From Deltaproteobacteria bacterium (lineage in GTDB: Bacteria; Desulfobacterota; Desulfobaccia; Desulfobaccales; 0-14-0-80-60-11): a stretch of 35,623 nt of DNA. A program made the position numbers and the translations under genes. Positions 1 through 7,141 of this stretch are shown one piece after another. The notes below the pieces were generated by a model. It did not search any database and was not told where the DNA came from. It worked only from the letters and a program-made list of their open reading frames with translations. Position 1 is the stretch's first letter; every line of letters begins with the position of its first letter. The stretch is from positions 1 to 35,623 of the forward strand of contig JACQYN010000017.1 in assembly GCA_016208235.1 (NCBI GenBank), in the 5' to 3' direction.

Positions 1-7
1 CCAGCCC

Positions 8-1366
8 CTATCCCCCTTCCTCCATCTGCCGCTGCCAGTCCTCCAACTCCTCTAAAGCCCGGGTCGCGTAAGCCGCGCCCCGGAGTTTCTTGGGCGTGCG
101 CCCGGGAAGCGGCGGAAACAGGCCGAAATTGACGTTCATGGGCTGAAAGTCTTTAGTTTCGGTATTAGTGAGATGATGAATCAGCGCGCCCAGGGCCGTG
201 GCCCTAGGCGGCGTCACCAGGGGCCGCGCCTGGGCCTGGCGCGCCGCGTTGATCCCTGCCAGCAGGCCCATGGCCCCGGACTCCACGTAACCCTCCACCC
301 CGGAGATCTGCCCGGCCAGGAAAAGATGGGGATGTTCCAAAAAATTGAGGTGCGGGCTCAACAGTCCCGGGGAGCGGATAAAGGTATTGCGGTGAATGGA
401 GCCCAGGCGGGCGAATTCCGCGTGCTCCAGACCGGGAATGAGCCGGAAGACCCGTTCCTGCTCTCCGTACTTCAGCTTGGTCTGGAAACCCACCAAGTTA
501 TACAGCGTGCCCTCCCGGTTTTCCTGGCGCAGTTGCGCCACCGCAAAGGGCTGCCGTCCGGTGCCCGGGTCCACCAGGCCCACGGGCTTCAGAGGCCCGT
601 AAACCAGGGTGAGATAGCCCCGCGCGGCCATCACCTCTAGGGGCAAGCAACCCTCAAAATAGCGGGGCTCCTCAAAAGACCTCAAGGGCGCCTGCTCCGC
701 GGCCATCAAAGCCTGGTAAAACGCGGCATACTCCTCCTCGGTGAAGGGGCAATTCAGGTAATCCTCCCCCGCGCCGTAGCGGGAGGCCCGGAACACCTTG
801 GACATATCCAATGATTCGGCATAGACGATGGGAGCAATGGCGTCATAAAAGTGCAGGTGCTCCTGGCCGGTGACCCGGGCCAGGGCCCCGGCCAGGGCGT
901 CCGAAGTCAGGGGCCCGGTGGCGAGGATGGTGGTTTGGTCCGCATTTAGCTCCGTCACTTCCTCCCGGATAATCTCCACCAAAGGCTCATTCTCCAAAGC
1001 CTCAGTGAGATAGGCGGCAAAGGCCTCCCGGTCCACGGCCAGGGCCTTGCCCGCGGCCACCCGGGTGGCCGCGGCCGCAGCCAGGAGTAACGACCCCAGG
1101 CGCCGCATCTCCTCCTTCAGGAGGCCCACCGCGTTCTCCACACTATCCGCGCGCAGAGAATTGCTGCAAACTAACTCTCCCAGCAAAGGCGACTGGTGCG
1201 CGGGAGAAAACCTCCGGGGCTTCATCTCATAAAGGCGGACCTTAACCCCCCGGCGGGCCGCCTGCCAGGCCGCCTCCACCCCTGCCAGCCCGCCGCCGAT
1301 GATGATGATTTGGGAGGAAGTTTGTGGGGGGAGGGCCAGGGAGCCAGCTCCCTGCCCTCCCCCCAC
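8..1366 (-). CDS. trmFO: methylenetetrahydrofolate-tRNA-(uracil-5)-methyltransferase TrmFO
   Basis: Folate- and FAD-dependent enzyme that makes ribothymidine at U54 of tRNAs in the cytoplasm. The N-terminal dinucleotide-binding motif [14 protein letters not shown] is followed by the family signature [11 protein letters not shown] and, further on, [11 protein letters not shown]. These two segments hold the cysteines known to be catalytic in this family. The C-terminal part ([20 protein letters not shown]) is also typical. The open frame extends to 1561, but that would overlap the topA stop and add about 65 residues of Gly/Pro-rich sequence made of hairpins. I therefore prefer the GTG at 1364-1366, which has a GGAGG-like tract just upstream and gives about 452 residues, the usual family length. 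The start remains the uncertain part; the identity is secure. It lies directly downstream of topA on the same strand, a common arrangement. Confidence 0.93.
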   Translation of the reverse strand: MGGGQGAGSLALPPQTSSQIIIIGGGLAGVEAAWQAARRGVKVRLYEMKPRRFSPAHQSPLLGELVCSNSLRADSVENAVGLLKEEMRRLGSLLLAAAAATRVAAGKALAVDREAFAAYLTEALENEPLVEIIREEVTELNADQTTILATGPLTSDALAGALARVTGQEHLHFYDAIAPIVYAESLDMSKVFRASRYGAGEDYLNCPFTEEEYAAFYQALMAAEQAPLRSFEEPRYFEGCLPLEVMAARGYLTLVYGPLKPVGLVDPGTGRQPFAVAQLRQENREGTLYNLVGFQTKLKYGEQERVFRLIPGLEHAEFARLGSIHRNTFIRSPGLLSPHLNFLEHPHLFLAGQISGVEGYVESGAMGLLAGINAARQAQARPLVTPPRATALGALIHHLTNTETKDFQPMNVNFGLFPPLPGRTPKKLRGAAYATRALEELEDWQRQMEEGG

Positions 1367-1540
1367 CCCCCCCTCCCAACCCGCATATGGGCCGGGGAAG
1401 GCAGGGCCTTTGGCCCTGACTTCCCCAGCCAAAAATGAACCATACGGGGTTGGGGGAGGGGGTTTGGGGGAGGGGTCTAAGGTCCACAGGCGAGACGCCT
1501 GTGCTACCGACCCCTGGCCCCCTCCCCCCAATAATCTTCC
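1325..1540. repeat. cluster of hairpins and G-rich tracts between topA and trmFO
   Basis: Three inverted repeats follow one another. A G/C-rich palindrome lies at about 1325-1364 (GGGGGGAGGG against CCCTCCCCCC). A second is at about 1394-1427 (GGGGAAG against CTTCCCC). A short one at 1485-1508 (CACAGGC, GAGAC, GCCTGTG, then CTACC) belongs to the dispersed palindrome family of this window. A CCCCTGGCCCCCTCCCCCC tract at 1511-1529 recurs inside queA. The block spans the probable trmFO start, so it could act on trmFO translation or as a processing or termination site for topA; that is inference. Confidence 0.6.
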
Positions 1541-1541
1541 C

Positions 1542-3665
1542 TTAGGTATTGGCGGCCTCATCGGGGATTACCGCTTCCTGATAGTCGCATTCATCCCGGG
1601 GGCAGAGGATCTTCTTCCCCTTTTTCATGAGCCAGGGGAACCGGCATTGGGGGCAGGGCCGGCTGATGGGGGGTTGGTTTTGCAAGTATTTACAGTCCGG
1701 GTAGCGGTTGCAGCCGTAGAAAAAGCCCCGGCGGGAGCGCCTTTTCACCAGGGTGCCGGTGCAGCCATCCTGGGGGCAGGGGAATTCGGAGGTCTCCGGC
1801 GTCTTTTCCACCAGGATTATCTGCCCCTGCTGGTCCCGGGTGAAGTTCCGGGTAAAGTTGCACTTGGGGAACGCGGAGCAGCCCAGGAACTCGCCGTTTT
1901 TCCCCCAGCGCACCAACAGTTCGGACTGGCATTGGGGGCATTTGAGGCCGCTGGGCACGCTTTTCACCCGGCGCATCTGGGTTTTGGCCGCGGCCAGCTC
2001 CTGGGCAAAGGGGCCGTAGAAGCCCCGCATCACCCCCTGCCAGGGCACATCTCCTTCGGCGATGCGGTCCAGGTCGTTTTCCATGCGGGCCGTGAACTTG
2101 GGGTCCATGATGTCCGGAAAATTTTCCACCAATAGATCGCTGACCACCATCCCCATTTCCGTGGGGCGCAGGCCGTATTTCTCTTTGGCCACATAGAGCC
2201 GGTCCTGGAGATTGCTGAGAATGGTGGCGTAGGTGCTGGGGCGGCCGATGCCCTGGACCTCCAGCTCCTTGATGAGACTGGCTTCGGTGTAGCGGGCCGG
2301 GGGTTTGGTGAAATGCTGTTGGGGATCGAAATCCCGCAACTTCAGTATTTCTCCGGTCTTCAAGGGCGGCAGCTTGGCCGGCTTTTCTTCCTCCTCTTGG
2401 TTTTCCTGGTAGAGGGCGGTAAAACCCGGGAACTGCAACACCGAGGCGGTGGCCCGGAAGAGATAGGGGCCCGCGGCCACGTCCACGGTGGTCAGATGGA
2501 AGACCGCGGGGGCCATCTGGGAGGCCGCGAATCGCCGCCAGATGAGGTCGTAGAGGGCCAACTCCTCCTTGCTCAGATAAGGCTTCAGGTCCTGGGGGCG
2601 GCGGGCCACGTCGGTGGGGCGGATGGCCTCATGGGCCTCCTGGGCGCCCTTGGGGCTTTTATAAACATTGGGCTTGGCGGGGAGATAATCCTTCCCGTAA
2701 GCTTGCTGGATAAAACCCCGCACCGCGTCCAGGGCCTCGGCCGAGACCCGGGTGGAGTCCGTGCGCATATAGGTGATGAGGCCCACCGGGCCTTCATCCC
2801 CCACTTCCAGGCCTTCATAGAGCCGCTGGGCCAGGCGCATGGTCTTGCTGGGGGGGAAGCGCAACCGCCGGGAGGCCTCCATCTGCAGGCTGCTGGTGAT
2901 GAAGGGGGGCGCGGGATTCCGCTTTTGCGGCTTTTTTTCCACCTTGGCCACCCGGAACTCCGCGGTCTCCATGGCCTCCAGGATCCCCTCCACTTCCCCG
3001 GCGCCAGTGGGCTTAATATTTTTGTTGTCCTTTTTGAGGAGATTGGCGGCAAAAACCGGAGGCTCCTGGGCCTCCAGGCAGGCGGCCAGGGACCAGTATT
3101 CCTGGGGGACAAAGGCCAGGATGGCCCTCTCCCGGTCCACCACCAGCCGCAAGGTCACGGACTGCACCCGGCCCGCGCTTAACCCCGTCTTCACCTTCTG
3201 CCACAGCAGCGGGCTGATCTGGTAGCCCACCAGCCGGTCCAGGACCCGCCGGGCTTGCTGGGCCTCAAAACGGGGCCGGTTTAACTCCCCCGGCTTAGCC
3301 AGGGCCTCTTTGATGGCCTTGGGGGTGATCTCCAGGAGCAGCACCCGATGGAAGCGGTGTTCCTTTTCCCCCAGGGCCTGGGCGATATGCCAGGCGATGG
3401 CCTCCCCTTCCCGGTCCGGGTCCGGGGCCAGGTAGATATCGGGGATGCCTGCGGCCGCCTTCTTCAGGGCGGTGATCACCTTGGCCTTGCCCAGGATGGT
3501 GACGTACTTGGGCTGGAAGTCTTGCTCCAGGTCCACCCCCAGTTCGTTCTTGGGCAGGTCCCGGATGTGGCCCATGGAAGAGTGGACCAGAAAATCGGAC
3601 CCCAGGTATTTCTGGAGGGTCTTGGCCTTGGTGGGCGATTCAACGATGAGCAGGGATTTGGGCAT
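1542..3665 (-). CDS. topA: DNA topoisomerase I (type IA)
   Basis: Relaxes negatively supercoiled DNA through a transient 5'-phosphotyrosine link. The 707-residue protein starts with the Toprim domain ([15 protein letters not shown], then PDPDREGE at about 81-88). It continues with the IA core, where the active-site motif [12 protein letters not shown] places the catalytic tyrosine at about residue 299. The C-terminus has three cysteine-rich zinc-ribbon modules beginning CPQC, CPQDGC and CPQC, within the range usual for bacterial TopA. The ATG start is fixed by the conserved N-terminus, although no clear Shine-Dalgarno sequence precedes it (the upstream is AT-rich). In many genomes topA sits next to dprA; here a nuclease-like gene and a proteasome-like gene lie between them. 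Identity is certain. Confidence 0.97.
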   Translation of the reverse strand: MPKSLLIVESPTKAKTLQKYLGSDFLVHSSMGHIRDLPKNELGVDLEQDFQPKYVTILGKAKVITALKKAAAGIPDIYLAPDPDREGEAIAWHIAQALGEKEHRFHRVLLLEITPKAIKEALAKPGELNRPRFEAQQARRVLDRLVGYQISPLLWQKVKTGLSAGRVQSVTLRLVVDRERAILAFVPQEYWSLAACLEAQEPPVFAANLLKKDNKNIKPTGAGEVEGILEAMETAEFRVAKVEKKPQKRNPAPPFITSSLQMEASRRLRFPPSKTMRLAQRLYEGLEVGDEGPVGLITYMRTDSTRVSAEALDAVRGFIQQAYGKDYLPAKPNVYKSPKGAQEAHEAIRPTDVARRPQDLKPYLSKEELALYDLIWRRFAASQMAPAVFHLTTVDVAAGPYLFRATASVLQFPGFTALYQENQEEEEKPAKLPPLKTGEILKLRDFDPQQHFTKPPARYTEASLIKELEVQGIGRPSTYATILSNLQDRLYVAKEKYGLRPTEMGMVVSDLLVENFPDIMDPKFTARMENDLDRIAEGDVPWQGVMRGFYGPFAQELAAAKTQMRRVKSVPSGLKCPQCQSELLVRWGKNGEFLGCSAFPKCNFTRNFTRDQQGQIILVEKTPETSEFPCPQDGCTGTLVKRRSRRGFFYGCNRYPDCKYLQNQPPISRPCPQCRFPWLMKKGKKILCPRDECDYQEAVIPDEAANT

Positions 3666-4122
3666 ATATTTTAATTAATTGGGGAAACATATTCTTTAAA
3701 CTTGTTGCCGCCTGTATCACAGGCTCGCGGGAGAGCTTATCATTTTGAGGAAAGCTTGGGGACCTCAATTTTCACGGCGCTGCAAAATTTTGAATTTATT
3801 TTTTTCCCCGATGACGTCGTAATGCTCATCGAGATAAGAATAAGCCTATCCTCCTCAGGCTGACGGTATTGGGGGAACCAGGTGCTCAAATTGCTGCCCG
3901 ATACCAAAGTATCCTACAGAACAGATTAAAGGCCCCGAAAAGAATAACGGCTAGGATTAGGGATGACTAATTTCTTGCTCATCATTATTTCCATCGCCGG
4001 GATATGGTCTTTAAATTACCTTTGATAATCCTTATGCTCCCGGAATCCTCCCTGTCCATTCATAAGAAAGAAAAATAGCAGAGCCGGATTTATTAAAGTC
4101 CTCCAGGAACACAACGTTGGCT
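3666..4122. other. intergenic region upstream of topA
   Basis: About 457 bases, AT-richer than the flanking genes, without a convincing conserved gene. It contains a remnant-like short palindrome CCTGTATCACAGG at 3711-3723 and one 20-codon hydrophobic reading frame on the plus strand (listed separately). The topA promoter must lie here, but I see no clean -35/-10 pair. Confidence 0.5.
3963..4025 (+). CDS. possible 20-residue hydrophobic micropeptide
   Basis: An ATG frame of 20 codons would encode MTNFLLIIISIAGIWSLNYL, a single membrane-spanning stretch, ending in TGA. It is preceded by GGATTAGGG, a poor ribosome-binding site. Short hydrophobic frames arise by chance in AT-rich DNA, so this is recorded only because it is the sole coding-like feature in the gap. 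No family recognised. Confidence 0.12.
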   Translation: MTNFLLIIISIAGIWSLNYL

Positions 4123-4821
4123 TTAATTATTCTTTAGAATTTCCCCGTCCAGCAGCAGTTTGATCTCCGCTTCCCGGAGCCGGTCAGCCTCCGCGGTCAG
4201 TTCCTCGATTTCCGCCGCGGTCAGGTTCCTGACCCCTTTTTCTGTTATCTGCCAGACGTCGATGGGCGGGCCCAACCCGTAGGCGTCCACGGCAATGGCT
4301 TCCTCCATCACCTTGTAGGCCAGGACCGCTGCCCTTTCCAGGTTGAGGTTCCGCCCCTGATACTTGCGCAGCAGGGCATAGGCAAAGAGGTCGCCGCTGC
4401 CGGTGGCAAAGGGGGCCTCGTTGACCCACTCCGGCACTCCGTCCACGGTGATGTGGAGAATATGGGGTCCCTGGGAAAACTCCGCGAACACGAAATCCGC
4501 GGGGTGCAGCTTCAGCAGGGTGTCCGGGTCCTGAGCAAAAAAGGAGGCCCGGAAGTCCAGTTGCATCAATTCCGTGAGGCACTGTTTGACCATCTGGCCG
4601 ATGTCATCCCGAAGTTGCACCAGGGAGCGCCCCACCGGCAGAGTCCCGATTTTCTCATCCAGGCGCTGCACCAAGGCCAGTTCCCCGGAGGCCGCCCACG
4701 CGGCCCTCTCCCCCAGGGGGTAGATCTTTTTCCCCGTAGCCCGGACCAGCCCGGTGGTGATCTGGCCGTCGGAGGCCATGATGATGCCGTTACTTGCCGG
4801 TATAGCCAGAATCAGGGTCAT
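4123..4821 (-). CDS. orphan proteasome-beta-like Ntn hydrolase
   Basis: The 232-residue protein looks like a single beta-type proteasome/HslV-fold subunit. The N-terminus MTLILAIPASNGIIMASDGQ aligns with the T1 strand and the ASD motif of beta subunits. Removing Met would expose Thr2 as the nucleophile, with Asp18 and Lys32 in the positions of the proteasomal Asp17 and Lys33. SGE at 45-47 and GSG at 141-143 match conserved glycine motifs, and Asp179 matches Asp166. The residue three further on is Gly, where many beta subunits have Ser. There is no propeptide. No alpha subunit, HslU, ARC/Mpa ATPase or Pup gene is in the window. An Anbu-like or other bacterial proteasome homologue is possible, but the sequence is not obviously Anbu. 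The start has GGAG five bases upstream. The tail after about residue 200 is a charged helix. Confidence 0.72.
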   Translation of the reverse strand: MTLILAIPASNGIIMASDGQITTGLVRATGKKIYPLGERAAWAASGELALVQRLDEKIGTLPVGRSLVQLRDDIGQMVKQCLTELMQLDFRASFFAQDPDTLLKLHPADFVFAEFSQGPHILHITVDGVPEWVNEAPFATGSGDLFAYALLRKYQGRNLNLERAAVLAYKVMEEAIAVDAYGLGPPIDVWQITEKGVRNLTAAEIEELTAEADRLREAEIKLLLDGEILKNN

Positions 4822-4849
4822 TTCCGCTCCATCCTGGAAAATGGCAGGT

Positions 4850-4891
4850 GGGGGGAGGGGCCAGGGACCTGAGGCAGGCGGGATGCCTGCC
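4850..4891. repeat. G-rich tract plus short palindrome
   Basis: The GGGGGGAGGGGCCAGGG tract is immediately followed by GGCAGGC, GGGAT, GCCTGCC (4873-4891). The pairing of a G-rich tract with a CAGGC/GCCTG hairpin is the same combination seen at 1485-1529, between the same kinds of minus-strand genes. Confidence 0.55.
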
Positions 4892-4941
4892 CTCCTGCTC
4901 CTCCTTCCACACCCCCATTACCGCAGATAAATTGTTAATAG

Positions 4942-5763
4942 CTAAGTTTCTGTAAAAACCAGAGCTTCCGGAGCCGTCGTCAGTCTGACGGATTTGTTCT
5001 GCACTTCTACCAACGCGGCCAGGTTAGTTAAACGGGCCATGGCCAGGTTGGTAACCGGGTCGGGATTCGCCTCCAGATAATCCTTGAAGCCGACAATATC
5101 CTGGTTTTCTTTCATAAATCGCACCAGGCGGCGAAACAGTTTAGGCAGGATGATACATTTCACCGTCAGGCTGTTAAGCCCGTCAATCACTACCCCGGAG
5201 TTGGTGCAGTCCTGGGGCCAGAAACCCCGCCCGCCCTTTCTGGCTTCCCGGCAGGCCCGGCTAAGCTCCTCCCGGAGATCGGGATACAATCCCTCATAAT
5301 AGGTAGGGTAAACCAGGCCTGCCTGGAGCAACAGGTAATTAACACTTTTCCGGAGAAGGGCCGCGTCCAGAAAGACCTTTTCTCCATCCGGCCAAGGCGG
5401 GGCGCCGGCAAAGGCAAAGGCCACCGGCCGCCGGTACTTGTCCGCCTGGCGGGCTAAAATGTACCCGGCCGCCCCGTCCCGGGCGTGGGACGGCCCAAAA
5501 AGGTTGCCCCGGATGCCTAAGTGAGACAGCAGCAAATCCAGGGCCTCTCTGGCGTATTTCAGAGGTTGGTGCCGGCCCTCAAAGTTCATCTCCAGGGCGT
5601 CGATGCCCTCCAGCCGCAGTTGCACATGCCCCTGGTGGTTAAGCTTAACCGGGTGACCCCCCAACTTTTCCCAATTATCGGCATTATGGGCCTTAAAATG
5701 AATGGAATCTCCATCGGAGGTATAGCCGTCAACATGGAAGGTCCCGGGGTGGGCGATAAACAT
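4942..5763 (-). CDS. SNase-like (thermonuclease family) protein
   Basis: 273 residues with the staphylococcal-nuclease pattern. DGDS at 17-20 matches the metal-binding DGDT. RLEGIDALE at 50-58 has the exact spacing of Arg35...Asp40...Glu43. DKYRRPVAF places Arg112 where SNase has Arg87. The later segment with GLVYPTYYEGLYPDLREELSRA and GRGFW matches the C-terminal helix and GxGLW region of the family. All catalytic positions therefore appear present. The protein has an insertion in the first half and an extra C-terminal helical region of about 90 residues with no recognised domain. There is no signal peptide, so it is probably intracellular, unlike secreted thermonucleases. Substrate and role are not known; its place between dprA and topA makes a DNA-related role plausible. 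Confidence 0.72.
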   Translation of the reverse strand: MFIAHPGTFHVDGYTSDGDSIHFKAHNADNWEKLGGHPVKLNHQGHVQLRLEGIDALEMNFEGRHQPLKYAREALDLLLSHLGIRGNLFGPSHARDGAAGYILARQADKYRRPVAFAFAGAPPWPDGEKVFLDAALLRKSVNYLLLQAGLVYPTYYEGLYPDLREELSRACREARKGGRGFWPQDCTNSGVVIDGLNSLTVKCIILPKLFRRLVRFMKENQDIVGFKDYLEANPDPVTNLAMARLTNLAALVEVQNKSVRLTTAPEALVFTET

Positions 5764-5805
5764 GACGGTTTCTCTTTTCCTAATTCTGAGGGAGGGGGCC
5801 AGGAA

Positions 5806-5877
5806 AACTGTGAGCAGTGAGCAGCGATAAATACAAGACCTACCGTGTCACTCTTTTTTCACTGCTTACTGCTCACT
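5806..5877. repeat. two-armed tandem-repeat element (GAGCAGT type)
   Basis: The left arm 5806-5824 repeats GTGAGCA units; the right arm 5860-5877 is its approximate reverse complement (CACTGCTTACTGCTCACT). The arms are separated by about 35 bases. It lies between dprA and the nuclease gene and could fold into a long hairpin in RNA or single-stranded DNA. Related in sequence to the element at 17144-17240. Confidence 0.7.
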
Positions 5878-5901
5878 CCAGCAGCCCTTCCCCCACTAAC
5901 C

Positions 5902-7002
5902 CTAACCCTCATCCAACACAAAACACTTCCCCGGCAGTTCCCGGATGAGGCCCTGGAGTTCCAACATGGTGAGGCGGCTCAGGACTTCCGCGGCGGGAAG
6001 ACAAGATGCCTGCACCAGTTCCTCCAGTTGCACCGGGTCCGAGCCCAGGAAGGGGAGGAGGGGGTCTTCCGGCACTGCGCGGGGCGCAGCCTCAGTAACT
6101 GCAGTGGGCCGGATCGCCGGCCGCGCCCTGGCTTCCCGGGGGAGTTCTTGGAGGATGTCCCCCACTTCATGGACCAGCTTGGCCCCCTGCTGGATGAGGC
6201 GGTGGGGGCCGACGCTGTTGGGGGAATCCACAGGGCCGGGCACCGCCAGCACCTCCCGGCCCTGGTCCAGGGCGTATTGCACGGTGATATGGGTGCCGCT
6301 CTGGCTCCCGGCCTCCACCACCACCACGGCCCAGGACAGACCACTGATCAGGCGGTTGCGGATGGGAAAATTGCGGCCTTCCGGGGGCGTGCCCAGGGGA
6401 AATTCGCTGATCAGGACCCCCTGCTCTGGAATCTGCTGATAAAGTTTTTTGTTCTCCGGGGGATAGACCACGTCCAGGCCGCAGCCCAGGACCGCCAACG
6501 TGCGGCCCCGGTTTTCCAGGGCCCCCTGGTGGGCCGCGGTGTCGATGCCCCGGGCCAGGCCGCTTACCACCCGCCAGCCCCGGGCCGCCAGGGCCCCGGC
6601 CAGGCGGCGGCAGGTCTTCAAGCCATAATAGCTTGCCGCCCGGGTGCCCACCAGGGCCACGGCCTGCGCGTCTTCCGGCTCCAGGGAGCCCTTAACAAAA
6701 AGATAAGGCGGGGGATAAGGAATCTCTTTGAGACGGGGCGGGAACCGGGAATCATCCTGGGTCAAGACCTCCGCGCCTGCGGCGGCCACTCGGGAAATCT
6801 GCGCTTCCACCCGGTCCCAATCCCGAAAAGAGGTAACGGCCTTTGATATGGCCGGGGTGACACCTTTGATGGACCGCAGCTCCGAAAGCCCGGCCTCAAA
6901 GACCGCGGCCGGGGAGCCAAAGGCCTCCACCAGGCGCTGAAACAAGACCAACCCCACCCCGGGAATGCCACGCAGAGCCAGCCAGGGAAGCTTTTCGGTC
7001 AT
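5902..7002 (-). CDS. dprA: DNA-processing protein DprA/Smf
   Basis: 366-residue member of the DprA family, which binds incoming single-stranded DNA and loads RecA during natural transformation. N-terminal helix-hairpin-helix region (LRGIPGVG, then SIKGVTPAISKA). The central Rossmann-like DprA domain carries VALVGTRAASYYG, SGLARGIDTAAHQGAL, LAVLGCGLDVVYPPEN, EFPLGTPPEGRNFPIRNRLISG and the late GREVLAVPGPVDSP. The C-terminal 60 residues form the winged-helix (DML1-like) domain. The ATG has AGGA seven bases upstream. dprA is widespread in species with no known competence, so its presence alone does not show transformability. Confidence 0.96.
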   Translation of the reverse strand: MTEKLPWLALRGIPGVGLVLFQRLVEAFGSPAAVFEAGLSELRSIKGVTPAISKAVTSFRDWDRVEAQISRVAAAGAEVLTQDDSRFPPRLKEIPYPPPYLFVKGSLEPEDAQAVALVGTRAASYYGLKTCRRLAGALAARGWRVVSGLARGIDTAAHQGALENRGRTLAVLGCGLDVVYPPENKKLYQQIPEQGVLISEFPLGTPPEGRNFPIRNRLISGLSWAVVVVEAGSQSGTHITVQYALDQGREVLAVPGPVDSPNSVGPHRLIQQGAKLVHEVGDILQELPREARARPAIRPTAVTEAAPRAVPEDPLLPFLGSDPVQLEELVQASCLPAAEVLSRLTMLELQGLIRELPGKCFVLDEG

Positions 7003-7040
7003 GGTCGTTTCCTTTGGCGTTAATGGGAGGGTCGGGTAAG

Positions 7041-7112
7041 TAGTAATCAGTGATCAGTAATCAGTGAGAAACAACTGATTACTGATTACTGATCACTGAT
7101 TACTGATCACTG
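7041..7112. repeat. two-armed tandem-repeat element (ATCAGTG type)
   Basis: The left arm 7041-7068 is built from CAGTAATCAGTGATCAGTAA units; the right arm 7074-7112 is the reverse complement, built from ACTGATTACTGATCACTG units. Only five bases separate them, so the whole element can form one long stem. Located between the dynamin-like gene and dprA; related to the element at 11009-11077. Confidence 0.75.
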
Positions 7113-7141
7113 AAAATCCCTCCCCCAAATCCAATTCATTC

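Noticed and set aside
1299-3182. Long plus-strand frames (1299-2135, 2313-3182)
   Set aside because: Antisense to topA, whose own motifs are unmistakable.
5845-6846. 333-codon plus-strand frame
   Set aside because: Antisense to dprA and beginning in a repeat element.
7041-7112. Possible CRISPR-like array
   Set aside because: Units are 7-9 bases, contiguous, with no spacers, and form inverted arms; no cas genes in the window.
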